Under the pieces are notes generated by a model. It was not told the origin of the DNA, made no database searches, and saw only the letters and a program-made list of their open reading frames with translations. From Paludibacteraceae bacterium (GTDB lineage Bacteria; Bacteroidota; Bacteroidia; Bacteroidales; Paludibacteraceae), in NCBI GenBank assembly GCA_017456885.1, contig JAFTIM010000004.1:1-64000 (forward strand): a stretch of 64,000 nt of DNA, given 5' to 3'. Below are positions 45,718 through 56,232 of the stretch, piece by piece. Made by a program: the position numbers and the translations under genes. Numbering within the stretch: position 1 is the stretch's first letter; the number at the start of each line of letters is the position of its first letter.

Positions 45718-46404
45718 ATGAATGCATCGCATATACTCGACTTTTATGCTCGGCTAAAAGAAAATAATAATCGAGAATGGTTTGAGGCTCATAAGTCGGA
45801 ATATCAAAGGGTGAAAACGACTACCGAATGTGCTACGGAAACCATTTTAAAACAACTATCGACATTCGACAATTCGTTGGTAACCACTACGGTCAAAGAG
45901 TGCATATTTCGCATTTATAGAGATATTCGGTTTTCGTACGACAAAACTCCCTACAAGACGCATTTAGGCATCTTTATGGCAGCAAACGGAGGTCGTAAAA
46001 GCCCATTTGCAGGTTATTATTTGCATATTGAACCGGGTAATAGTGCTTTAATACCGGGGGTTTATTTCCCTGAACCGCAGGTGCTGAAAGCTTTGCGTTG
46101 GTCTATTGTCGATAACATTGAAGAGTGGAACGAAATTGTTGAAAACAAGGATTTTAAGAAATATTATTTAAAACTTTTTGATGCCGACAAGTTGAAAAAA
46201 GTGCCTTTGGGATTTCCAAAGGATTTTGCTTATTCCGAATTGCTGAAATATAAGCATTATGCGTTTGAGTGCCCACTACCCGATTCTTTTTTTGAACAAG
46301 AGAATTGGGAAAGCGAAGTTGTTGCTATTTTTAAAAAAGCCTATCCGTTTGTTCGTTTTTTGAATTTTACGATAGGTGAAACACTGAATTTAAATATTGT
46401 TTGA
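45718..46404 (+). CDS. DUF2461 family protein
   Basis: A 228-residue cytosolic protein with the DUF2461 blocks LKENNNREWFEAHKSEY, FRIYRDIRFSYDKTPYKTHLG and YYLHIEPGNSALIPGVYFPE. Function unknown. The ATG at 45718 is preferred over an in-frame TTG at 45685, because a TATCTTTA -7-like box lies at 45673-45680. It leads directly into glgB with one base between stop and start. Confidence 0.88.
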   Translation: MNASHILDFYARLKENNNREWFEAHKSEYQRVKTTTECATETILKQLSTFDNSLVTTTVKECIFRIYRDIRFSYDKTPYKTHLGIFMAANGGRKSPFAGYYLHIEPGNSALIPGVYFPEPQVLKALRWSIVDNIEEWNEIVENKDFKKYYLKLFDADKLKKVPLGFPKDFAYSELLKYKHYAFECPLPDSFFEQENWESEVVAIFKKAYPFVRFLNFTIGETLNLNIV

Positions 46405-46405
46405 T

Positions 46406-48415
46406 ATGAGTTTGATAAAAAGGAAACAATTGGGGTTAATAAAAAACGACCCGTGGTTAAAACCTTATGCTGAAGCAATAGAAGGACGTTATGATTATTT
46501 TTTGTATAAAAAAAATCAACTTACAAAGGGAATGTCTTTATCCGATTTTGCATCGGGTTACCTTTACTTCGGTTTGCATAAGCAGAAAAAAGGTTGGGTT
46601 TTCAGGGAATGGGCACCCAATGCCACAAAAATCTTCTTGATTGGTGATTTTAATTGTTGGCAGGAAGATGAAAAATATGCTTTAAAAGCCATCGGCAATG
46701 GCAATTGGGAATTGTATTTGCAAGACGACGATATCAAGCATGGCGACTTATATAAGTTGAAAATAACTTGGGAAGGCGGCAGTGGTGAACGAATCCCCGC
46801 TTGGTGTCAACGTGTTGTGCAAGATGAGCAAACAAAAATATTTTCTGCACAAGTTTGGAATCCTTCCGACAAATATCAGTTCAAGGTTAAGCGATTTAAA
46901 CCGCAAAAAAATCCGTTGCTTATTTATGAATGTCATATAGGTATGGCTTCCGAAAGCGAAAAGGTGGCTACTTACGAAGAGTTTCGTGTTAATATTTTGC
47001 CACGCATTGTTGAGGCCGGCTATAATTGTATTCAAATTATGGCTATCCAAGAACATCCCTACTATGGTTCTTTCGGCTATCATGTATCGAGTTTTTTTGC
47101 AGCTTCTTCGCGTTTTGGGACTCCCGATGAATTGAAACATTTGATAGATGATGCGCATGCGAACGGTATTTCTGTTGTGATGGATATAATACATTCGCAT
47201 TCGGTAAAGAATGAAAATGAGGGACTTGGCAATTTTGATGGCACTCCTTACCAATACTTTCATACAGGCGAAAGACGCGTTCATCCGGCTTGGGATTCTT
47301 ATTGTTTCAACTATGAAAAACCGTCCGTTTTACACTTTTTGTTATCCAATTGCAAGTATTGGTTGGACGAATATCGTTTTGACGGTTTTCGATTCGATGG
47401 CGTTACGTCGATGATTTATCGCAATCATGGATTAGGTCAAGATTTCAATGGATATCAGGATTACTACAACCTGAATCAAGATGGCGATGCTATTTGTTAT
47501 TTGACATTGGCCAACGAATTGATACATGAAGTTAATCCGAATGCTATTACCATAGCCGAAGAAATGAGTGGAATGCCGGGACTTGCAGCTAAAATCAAAG
47601 ATGGCGGTATGGGATTTGACTATCGAATGGCAATGGGTATACCCGATTTTTGGATTAAATACCTCAAAGAGGTTAAAGACGAGGATTGGAAAGCCGGACA
47701 CATTTTTTGGGAGATGACAAATCGACGAGTTGATGAGAAAACAATCAGTTATGCCGAAAGCCATGATCAAGCATTGGTTGGAGATAAGACACTCATTTTC
47801 CGTTTGATTGATTCCGATATGTATTGGCACATGCGTAAAGGAGACGAAACGTATATGGTATCAAGAGGAATTGCTTTACATAAAATCATTCGTTTGGTTA
47901 CGGCTACAACTATCAATGGCGGTTATTTGAATTTTATGGGAAACGAATTCGGACATCCCGAGTGGATCGATTTTCCGCGTGAAGGGAACGGATGGTCGTA
48001 CAAATACGCTCGCCGACAGTGGAGTTTGAGAGATGATAAGTCGTTGAATTATGAGTATTTAGCCGAGTTTGATAAAGCGATGTTGCACCTAATGAAGTCG
48101 GAAAAGAAATTTCAGGAGCTTCCGATAGAAAAGCTTTGGGATAACGAAGGTGACCAAGTGGTAGCTTATCGGCGTGGCGATTTGGTGTTTGTCTTAAATT
48201 TCAATGGACAAAAATCGTTTACCGACTATGGCATTTTGGTTACTCCCGGATCTTATCAGATTGTGCTGAATACCGATGATAAAGCATTTGGCGGTTTTGG
48301 TTTTGTCGATAACAGCATTCGGCATTTCACTCAAATAAGCCATCTTGACGATAAAGGTTGGTTGAAACTTTACTTGCCGAGTCGTACAGCTTTGGTATTG
48401 AAAGAGTTAGATTGA
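46406..48415 (+). CDS. glgB: 1,4-alpha-glucan branching enzyme, eukaryote-like subtype
   Basis: Introduces alpha-1,6 branches into glycogen. The 669-residue protein has an N-terminal CBM48 (GWVFREWAPNATKIFLIGDF near 60) and a GH13 barrel with DEYRFDGFRFDGVTSM (nucleophile Asp) and ITIAEEMSGMP (acid/base Glu), then AESHDQAL. The stretches QIMAIQEHPYYGSFGYHVSS and AASSRFGTPDELKHLID are much closer to eukaryotic starch/glycogen branching enzymes than to E. coli GlgB, as in other Bacteroidota. The next gene follows after 1 bp, so the two are cotranscribed. Confidence 0.93.
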   Translation: MSLIKRKQLGLIKNDPWLKPYAEAIEGRYDYFLYKKNQLTKGMSLSDFASGYLYFGLHKQKKGWVFREWAPNATKIFLIGDFNCWQEDEKYALKAIGNGNWELYLQDDDIKHGDLYKLKITWEGGSGERIPAWCQRVVQDEQTKIFSAQVWNPSDKYQFKVKRFKPQKNPLLIYECHIGMASESEKVATYEEFRVNILPRIVEAGYNCIQIMAIQEHPYYGSFGYHVSSFFAASSRFGTPDELKHLIDDAHANGISVVMDIIHSHSVKNENEGLGNFDGTPYQYFHTGERRVHPAWDSYCFNYEKPSVLHFLLSNCKYWLDEYRFDGFRFDGVTSMIYRNHGLGQDFNGYQDYYNLNQDGDAICYLTLANELIHEVNPNAITIAEEMSGMPGLAAKIKDGGMGFDYRMAMGIPDFWIKYLKEVKDEDWKAGHIFWEMTNRRVDEKTISYAESHDQALVGDKTLIFRLIDSDMYWHMRKGDETYMVSRGIALHKIIRLVTATTINGGYLNFMGNEFGHPEWIDFPREGNGWSYKYARRQWSLRDDKSLNYEYLAEFDKAMLHLMKSEKKFQELPIEKLWDNEGDQVVAYRRGDLVFVLNFNGQKSFTDYGILVTPGSYQIVLNTDDKAFGGFGFVDNSIRHFTQISHLDDKGWLKLYLPSRTALVLKELD

Positions 48416-48416
48416 T

Positions 48417-51392
48417 ATGGATAGGAAAAATATAGACCTCAAACAACTTTATTTTAAAGATACGTCGTTTGCCAATCTGATGCAAAAACGTATCTATAAC
48501 GTCCTTTTATTGGCAAGTAAATACGATGCTTTTGCATTGGAAGAAGACGGACGAATCGACGAACAAATCTTTAACGAATATACCTCGCTTAATTTGCGTT
48601 ACCCTCCCCGATTTACGCTTGTTTCGTCGGAGAATGATGCAATGAAACTACTGGCAGAGCGTAATTTTGATTTGATAATATCTATGCCGAGTGGCGATAG
48701 CATAAATCCTTTTGAATGGGCTAAGGTTATCAAACAAATGTATCCTGAAATTCCAATTGTGGTGTTAACGCCTTTTTCGCGTGAAGTTTCACGAAGAATA
48801 TCGAAAGAAGATTTGAGTGCTATCGATTATGTTTTTAGTTGGTTGGGAGAATCGAATCTCTTGTTAGCCATTACCAAATTGCTTGAGGATAAAATGAATG
48901 TCGATGAAGATGTGGCATCGGTTGGCGTACAAGTGATACTTTTTGTGGAAGATTCCATTCGTTTTTACTCTTCGATATTGCCCAAGTTGTATCGTTTTGT
49001 GTTCAAACAGTCGCGTTCGTTTATGACAGAGGCATTGAATGACCACGAGCAAATGCTTCGAATGCGTGGTCGTCCGAAAATTCTTTTGGCTCGCACCTAC
49101 GAAGAAGCTGTTGAGTTATATCAGAAATACAAAAACAATATTTTAGGTGTGATTACCGATATTTCATTTAAGAAAAATGGGGAAAAAACACCCCGTGTCG
49201 GTTTTGAACTTTGTGAAATGATTCGACAAGAAAATAAGGATATGCCGTTTATTGTTGAATCGAGCGAAGAAGAAAATCGTAAAATTGCCGAGTCGCTCAA
49301 TCTGCATTTCATCAACAAAAATTCAAAATCCATGCATCGTGAGTTGCGTGCTGCTATTTCCGATTATTTCAGTTTTGGCGATTTGGTGTTTTTAAATCCA
49401 AAAACAGGAGAAGAGGAATTTCGCGTCCGGAATCTGAAGGACCTTCAAGACGGAATATTCAAGATTAGTGATAATTTGTTGTATGAGCATCTTTCGCACA
49501 ATCGTATTTCGCAATGGCTTTATTCAAGAGCAATGTTTCCTTTGGCGGAGTTTCTGCGAGATATAACCATCGGACAGAACAATGCGGAAAACATTCAACG
49601 TGCTCGTCAGATAATATTTAGTGCCATAGTGGCCTATCGGAAAATAAAAAACAGAGGCGTTGTTGCCATTTTCCAAAAAGACAGATTCGACCAATATTCC
49701 AATTTTGCCCGTATCGGTAATGGTTCGCTTGGAGGCAAAGGGCGTGGTTTGGCGTTTATCGATTCGATGATAAAGCGGAATACGCAATTAGATGAGTTTG
49801 AGGGAGTTCAAATTGCGATACCGAAAACGCTTGTTTTGTGTACCGATGTGTTTTTTGAGTTTATGGAGTCTAATCAACTCTACCCGATTGCTTTGTCCGA
49901 TGCTTCTGACGAAGAAATTTTAAAGGCCTTTTTGGCGGCACGTTTGCCGCAGTCGGTGCGTGAAGATTTAAACGCATTTCTCAATGTTATCAAGGCTCCG
50001 TTGGCTGTACGTTCGTCAAGTTTGTTGGAGGATTCGCACTATCAGCCTTTTGCCGGTATTTATTCCACTTATATGGTACCATATACCGAAAATGATTTTG
50101 ATCGAATGTATCCGAATGTGTGTCAAGCAGTAAAAGCCGTTTATGCCTCTGTGTTTTACAAAGCGAGCAAGGCTTATATGCGAGCAACACACAATGTAAT
50201 TGACGAAGAAAAAATGGCGGTCGTATTGCAAGAGATTTGCGGAAAAAGTTATGGAAATCGCTACTATCCTTCTTTCTCGGGAGTTGCCCGCTCTTTAAAC
50301 TATTATCCTATCGGTGAAGAGAAAGCCGAAGATGGCATTGCCAACGTAGCCATGGGACTTGGAAAATATATTGTAGATGGAGGCGTAACCCTTCGTTTTT
50401 CGCCGAAGCACCCACACCATGTTTTGCAAACAAGCACTTTAGATTTTGCTTTGCGTGAAACACAGACCTATTTTTATGCTTTGGATTTAAGCCAAAAGGA
50501 TTTTGTCCCGGAGGTAGATGATAGTTTTAATCTTCTGAAAATCAGTGTTAAAGATGCCGAACAAGATGGCAGTTTGCGACTTCTTGCATCTACCTACGAT
50601 GTTTACGACCAAGTGCTGTACGACGGAATTTACGAAGGTGGTCGTAAGGTAATAACCTTTGCTAACATATTGCAACATAATGCTTTCCCGTTGGCTGATA
50701 TTTTACAAGAGGTTTTGCGTATTTCGCAAATGGAGATGGGACGACCTGTTGAAATCGAATTTGCCGTAAATTTAGATCATAACCAGAATGCAAGCCATTT
50801 TTATCTTTTGCAAATACGACCTATTGTAGATACCAAAGAGGTTATTGTAGAGGAGGTTGGCACAATACCTCAAGAGAATCTGATAATTTCGTCAGAAAAC
50901 GCTTTAGGGCATGGTATAGAGAATAACGTATATGACATTATTTATGTTAAACCAAGTACATTCAATCCGAGTTATAATCAGATGATTGCTTATGAAATTG
51001 AAAAGTTGAACGAGAAGATGCAGCAAGAAAACCGTTATTATGTGTTAGTAGGTCCCGGACGATGGGGTTCAAATGATACATGGTTGGGTATTCCTGTCAA
51101 ATGGCCTCATATAAGTAATGCCCGTGTGATTGTCGAATCGGGGTTGTCCAATTATCGTATAGAACCAAGTCAGGGGACACACTTCTTCCAAAATCTGACA
51201 TCGTTTGGAGTCTCTTATTTTACTATCAATCCATATAATAATGATGGTTTTTATGATGTTGATTATTTGGATTCCTTGCCTGCGCTCGAAGAAACTACTT
51301 ATTTGCGGCATATTCGGATGAAAATGCCAATGGTAATAAAGGTTGATGGTAGGAAAAATATAGGGGTTATACTAAAACCGAAAGGTGAATAA
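48417..51392 (+). CDS. Two receiver-like domains fused to a PEP-synthase/PPDK ATP-grasp domain
   Basis: A 991-residue protein. Residues about 60-160 and 165-310 look like response-regulator receiver folds; the second has VILFVEDS and GVITDISF, giving the acidic pocket and candidate phosphoacceptor. From ~430 comes the pyruvate phosphate dikinase N-terminal domain: IGNGSLGGKGRGLAFIDSM, APLAVRSSSLLEDSHYQPFAGIYSTY and EFAVN..YLLQIRPI. The C-terminal phosphohistidine and PEP-binding domains of true PEP synthase are absent, so classical PEP synthesis is not expected. A specialised sensor or phosphotransfer protein cotranscribed with glgB is inferred. Confidence 0.85.
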   Translation: MDRKNIDLKQLYFKDTSFANLMQKRIYNVLLLASKYDAFALEEDGRIDEQIFNEYTSLNLRYPPRFTLVSSENDAMKLLAERNFDLIISMPSGDSINPFEWAKVIKQMYPEIPIVVLTPFSREVSRRISKEDLSAIDYVFSWLGESNLLLAITKLLEDKMNVDEDVASVGVQVILFVEDSIRFYSSILPKLYRFVFKQSRSFMTEALNDHEQMLRMRGRPKILLARTYEEAVELYQKYKNNILGVITDISFKKNGEKTPRVGFELCEMIRQENKDMPFIVESSEEENRKIAESLNLHFINKNSKSMHRELRAAISDYFSFGDLVFLNPKTGEEEFRVRNLKDLQDGIFKISDNLLYEHLSHNRISQWLYSRAMFPLAEFLRDITIGQNNAENIQRARQIIFSAIVAYRKIKNRGVVAIFQKDRFDQYSNFARIGNGSLGGKGRGLAFIDSMIKRNTQLDEFEGVQIAIPKTLVLCTDVFFEFMESNQLYPIALSDASDEEILKAFLAARLPQSVREDLNAFLNVIKAPLAVRSSSLLEDSHYQPFAGIYSTYMVPYTENDFDRMYPNVCQAVKAVYASVFYKASKAYMRATHNVIDEEKMAVVLQEICGKSYGNRYYPSFSGVARSLNYYPIGEEKAEDGIANVAMGLGKYIVDGGVTLRFSPKHPHHVLQTSTLDFALRETQTYFYALDLSQKDFVPEVDDSFNLLKISVKDAEQDGSLRLLASTYDVYDQVLYDGIYEGGRKVITFANILQHNAFPLADILQEVLRISQMEMGRPVEIEFAVNLDHNQNASHFYLLQIRPIVDTKEVIVEEVGTIPQENLIISSENALGHGIENNVYDIIYVKPSTFNPSYNQMIAYEIEKLNEKMQQENRYYVLVGPGRWGSNDTWLGIPVKWPHISNARVIVESGLSNYRIEPSQGTHFFQNLTSFGVSYFTINPYNNDGFYDVDYLDSLPALEETTYLRHIRMKMPMVIKVDGRKNIGVILKPKGE

Positions 51393-51428
51393 AAAGGATA
51401 GCGATGTTTAAACATCGCTATCCTTTTT
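51391..51428. terminator. Bidirectional terminator
   Basis: Perfect palindrome AAAAAGGATAGCGATGTTTA / AACATCGCTATCCTTTTT between the convergent PPDK-like and SHOCT genes. Confidence 0.9.
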
Positions 51429-51435
51429 GTTTTGG

Positions 51436-51996
51436 TTACTTAATGTATTTTATAAGTTCTTCTTTACGTTTGTTATACTCCTCTTCTGTAATTAGATTCA
51501 TATCGAGTTTTTCTTTCTCTTTTTTCAGTTGCTCCATTGCTGCGTCGGAGGTCATGCCAAAACTTTTGATTTCGCCATTTTGTAGTGCGTTTTCGAATTG
51601 GATATCAATACCTCCTACGCCTTGTAAGTAAGCACGAATCGTAATGTATGCCCCTTTCTTTTTAGAACCGTCAACCGATATTTTTTTTATTTTCATTTTT
51701 TTACCGGCGTGCTCGGCACTTAAGCGTGGATCCGTCCCAATGAGAAAGGCTCCTGCCTGACCTAATTCCGACTGTATAAACGTAAAACGCTTATTCGAAG
51801 AAGGAATTCCTACAATAATATCATCACCTATACGATAGGTGTGATTGTCGGAAGCGGTGTAAGCTTCGTAGCTTTTCTCAAGTTCTTTTTTCGGATTAAC
51901 ACAATTTTGTATCATTTCATAAGTAACGGTTTGTTGAGCTACGCTTGTCATTGTCAAACTTGCGATTGTAACCAATAATGCAATTTTTTTATTCAT
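51436..51996 (-). CDS. Secreted SHOCT-domain protein
   Basis: A 186-residue protein with a signal peptide (MNKKIALLVTIASLTMTSVAQ), a middle beta-rich domain of unknown type and a C-terminal SHOCT motif (EKLDMNLITEEEYNKRKEELI), a short helical hairpin thought to mediate oligomerisation. Probably periplasmic; function unknown. Convergent with the PPDK-like gene. Confidence 0.82.
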   Translation of the reverse strand: MNKKIALLVTIASLTMTSVAQQTVTYEMIQNCVNPKKELEKSYEAYTASDNHTYRIGDDIIVGIPSSNKRFTFIQSELGQAGAFLIGTDPRLSAEHAGKKMKIKKISVDGSKKKGAYITIRAYLQGVGGIDIQFENALQNGEIKSFGMTSDAAMEQLKKEKEKLDMNLITEEEYNKRKEELIKYIK

Positions 51997-52074
51997 TTCT
52001 ATAAAATTATTTTTTTTGTTTTACCCTACTCACTTATTGGCTTTTCGGTTACTCCAAAGCACCGAGTTTAAAAT

Positions 52075-52293
52075 ATACGCACATAAAAACAGCGTGGTGC
52101 TAAATTGTATTCTTTGGGTCTTGAGGATTTCTGGACTACCTTTCTTACCAAATTAACGAACAAAGCCCACGCTTTCACGTGTTCATTTTTAGGCTTCATC
52201 TTGGTAAGAAATCTTAAAAGTGTCCAGTTTTCAAGACCCAAGAGCGACTAAAACGCTATTTCCATATTTTCAAGATGTGCGTATTACATACGC
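52075..52293 (+). ncRNA. Long rod-shaped RNA candidate
   Basis: Nested inverted repeats span 210 nt: ATACGCACAT (52075-52084) with ATGTGCGTAT (52275-52284); AGCGT with ACGCT (52091-52095, 52253-52257); TGGGTCTTGA with TCAAGACCCA (52115-52124, 52231-52240); CTGGAC with GTCCAG; and an 11-bp stem TTTCTTACCAA (52141-52151) with TTGGTAAGAAA (52201-52211). Two G-U pairs (52125/52230, 52126/52229) fit plus-strand RNA. GCGTAT at 52279-52284 can also pair with ATACGC at 52288-52293 as a terminator-like hairpin. Shape and size resemble 6S RNA; no promoter was found. The rest of the 436-bp gap shows only the promoter below. Confidence 0.6.
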
Positions 52294-52371
52294 GTTTATT
52301 TCATAGGCAATAAAAATTAAAGATTTTACTTTCCGTATCAAAAGCAAAGGTAGCTTTTTTTGAAAGATGGA

Positions 52372-52405
52372 TTTGCTTTTTTGTACTTTTTTTTTTATAT
52401 CTTTG
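52372..52405 (+). promoter_or_regulatory. Promoter of the glycogen-synthase-like gene
   Basis: TTTG (52372-52375), 22-bp spacer, TATCTTTG (52398-52405). It lies between an in-frame upstream start at 52367 and the ATG at 52433, and so selects the latter. Confidence 0.6.
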
Positions 52406-52432
52406 CATATCAAAAAAATAATACAAATCGTT

Positions 52433-53239
52433 ATGCCACAAAGTCCATTAAGAGTGTTGTTTATTTCGCAAGAAATAACACCCTATTTGCCAGAAACCAT
52501 CATGTCGCAATTATGTCGTAAGTTGCCCCAAAGCGTACAAGAAAACGGGTTGGAAATACGCATTTTCATGCCGCGCTTTGGCTGTATCAATGAGCGTCGC
52601 AATCAACTGCATGAGGTACAGCGTCTTTCGGGAATGAATCTGATAATCAATGATACGGACCACCCTCTTATTATAAAGGTAGCATCAATACAAGCGGCTC
52701 GTATGCAGGTTTATTTTATTGATAATGAGGATTATTTCCAACGGAAAGCTGTTTTTACGGACGAAAAAGGTGAAGAGTTTGATGATAACGAAGATAGGTC
52801 TATTTTCTTTGTACGTGGCGTGTTGGAAACGATAAAAAAACTGCGTTGGACTCCCGATATTATTCATTGTCATGGTTGGATGACGGCTTTAACCCCGCTA
52901 TATGTCAAAAAAGTATATAGCGATGATCCGTTTTTCTCGACTTCCAAAATAGTTTATTCGCTTTATGATGACCGATTTAAGAAAATGTTTTCAAAAGACT
53001 TTTCGGAGAAATTGATGATGGATGGAATTAACGATGACGATGTAAGTTTGATAAAAGAAAAAGAGGTCTCTTATGAAGATTTATCGAAATTGGCCATAAA
53101 CTTCTCCGATGCCGTGATAGCAGGAACGGAAAATGCCGATGCCGATTTGTTGAAATATGCAAAAAATCATCATAAAAAGATGTTAGGTTATGTAGAAGAT
53201 TATGTGCAACCTTACATCTCTCTTTATCAGAGTTTATAA
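52433..53239 (+). CDS. Short glycogen/starch synthase-like protein (N-terminal domain only)
   Basis: A 268-residue protein equal to the N-terminal Rossmann domain of GT5 glycogen synthases: LRVLFISQEITPY, IRIFMPRFGCINERRNQLHEV, TPDIIHCHGWMTALTPLYVK and a DAVIAGTENAD end. The second Rossmann domain is missing and the ADP-glucose-contacting K-x-G-G-L motif is replaced by ETIMSQL, so catalysis is doubtful; a regulatory or priming role is possible. Homologues of this size occur in other Bacteroidales, so it is not a recent truncation. It is followed after 4 bp by the DUF4270 gene. Confidence 0.8.
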   Translation: MPQSPLRVLFISQEITPYLPETIMSQLCRKLPQSVQENGLEIRIFMPRFGCINERRNQLHEVQRLSGMNLIINDTDHPLIIKVASIQAARMQVYFIDNEDYFQRKAVFTDEKGEEFDDNEDRSIFFVRGVLETIKKLRWTPDIIHCHGWMTALTPLYVKKVYSDDPFFSTSKIVYSLYDDRFKKMFSKDFSEKLMMDGINDDDVSLIKEKEVSYEDLSKLAINFSDAVIAGTENADADLLKYAKNHHKKMLGYVEDYVQPYISLYQSL

Positions 53240-53243
53240 ATTT

Positions 53244-54644
53244 ATGAAACGATATCATTTATTTGTATTGTTTTTCATTGTTGGTTTGTTATTCTCGTGT
53301 AAAGAAAATAATACCAATCTCGGGAATTCAGTAAAACCGGAAAGCGATTCTGTTTTTGTTTGTACGGATACCTTTCATTTGCAAACAGCAAACTATTTTG
53401 TAGATTCAATTTACTTGCAAAACGATACATTTTTGTTGGGCGAAATCTACAATCGACTTTATGGAACGACCAAGGCTGACTTATTATTTCAGGTAGCACC
53501 CCCTATCAATTACCGGTTTCCGACACAAAATTCCGATTCTATTCAAGATGCCGAGCCTGATTCCGTAGTTTTATATATGTATTACACTTCGTGGGCTGGG
53601 TCTGAAAATTCACCATTGGAATTTTGTTTGTACGAAATTGACAAAAAAGACATTGATTATACAACATTGTATTATTCGAATTTCGATGTAGATGAGTATG
53701 TATCTGTTTCCGATGCGAATCTTATAGGGAAAAAAGTGATGACCTCAATAGACTATACACTGCCCGATTCTGTATTGTCAGACTCTACATACATCCCTTA
53801 TATACGTTATAAGTTAGACAAAACTTATGCCGATAGGCTATTCAACTTAGATGCAAAAGCTTACGAAAGCATTGATGCTTTTCAAAAGTATTTCAAAGGT
53901 TTTTATATTACAACCGATTATGGTTCGTCAACAATGTTGCATTTGATACAGATTGATTTACGTTTATACTATCATTATACGCGAATTTACAATATCGATG
54001 GAGAAGAAAAATCGGATCGGGTTTCTACTTGGGTTAATTATTCGGTCAATAAAGAAGTGCGTCAGATAAATAGGATTGCACATCCCGATAAAAGTGTAGT
54101 AAAAACGACCTTAAATGCTATTGATAGTTTGAACTTTTTAAAATCGCCGGCCGGAATTTATACAGATATAACGATTCCGATTGGTAAAATATCTACACGT
54201 ATAAAAGAAAAAATCGCAAATAATTATTTGTCCATCAATGAGGCGTCTTTGGTTTTTGAATTGGTTGAAGAAACTGATGTAGAATCAAAATTGAGCAGGC
54301 CTGAATTTCTATTGTTATTGAAAAAAGATTTGTTGGAAAGTTATTTTATTGACAAAGGTTTGCCTACAAGTCTTGATTCTACAGCAGTGATTGGTTATTA
54401 CGATAGTGCTTCAAAAACTTATTCGTTTGATATGGCGTATCTTTTAAAGGTATATCTTAACGATGATATTTCGGAAACAGATGTCTTGAATATGGTTGTT
54501 TTGCCCATAGACGCAATATCGTCGTCCGACGATAGTTATATAATATCGGTGGTGTCGTTGTTTAAATTAAGCGGCATTTCGATACGAAGCGGTGCAAACA
54601 AATACTCTCCTTTAAGACTAAAATTGTTATATAGCGGATTTTAA
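53244..54644 (+). CDS. DUF4270 lipoprotein
   Basis: A 466-residue exported lipoprotein (MKRYHLFVLFFIVGLLFSC, lipobox Cys at 19). The body is beta-rich with DSVFVCTDTFHL, DSIYLQNDTFLLGEIYN and a C-terminal VVLPIDAISSSDDSYIISVVSLFKLSG, typical of DUF4270, a Bacteroidota family of unknown role that often follows the short glycogen-synthase-like gene. The ATG at 53244 is chosen because the signal peptide begins there. Confidence 0.87.
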   Translation: MKRYHLFVLFFIVGLLFSCKENNTNLGNSVKPESDSVFVCTDTFHLQTANYFVDSIYLQNDTFLLGEIYNRLYGTTKADLLFQVAPPINYRFPTQNSDSIQDAEPDSVVLYMYYTSWAGSENSPLEFCLYEIDKKDIDYTTLYYSNFDVDEYVSVSDANLIGKKVMTSIDYTLPDSVLSDSTYIPYIRYKLDKTYADRLFNLDAKAYESIDAFQKYFKGFYITTDYGSSTMLHLIQIDLRLYYHYTRIYNIDGEEKSDRVSTWVNYSVNKEVRQINRIAHPDKSVVKTTLNAIDSLNFLKSPAGIYTDITIPIGKISTRIKEKIANNYLSINEASLVFELVEETDVESKLSRPEFLLLLKKDLLESYFIDKGLPTSLDSTAVIGYYDSASKTYSFDMAYLLKVYLNDDISETDVLNMVVLPIDAISSSDDSYIISVVSLFKLSGISIRSGANKYSPLRLKLLYSGF

Positions 54645-54646
54645 AT

Positions 54647-54682
54647 AAAAAAGGTAGATGAAAAAAAACATCTACCTTTTTT
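54647..54682. terminator. Bidirectional terminator
   Basis: AAAAAAGGTAGATG / CATCTACCTTTTTT stem between the convergent DUF4270 gene and the polysaccharide locus. Confidence 0.88.
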
Positions 54683-54689
54683 AGTATTA

Positions 54690-56228
<1,539 letters not shown>

Positions 56229-56232
<4 letters not shown>

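Noticed and set aside
34821..52293. The two structured RNA regions (34.8 kb and 52.1 kb) share short words on the plus strand (CTTGAG, ACTACC, GCCCAC, ACGTG), suggesting one RNA family in two copies.
   Set aside because: The G-U evidence puts the first on the minus strand and the second on the plus strand, so plus-strand similarity is not RNA similarity. The shared words are short and spaced differently.
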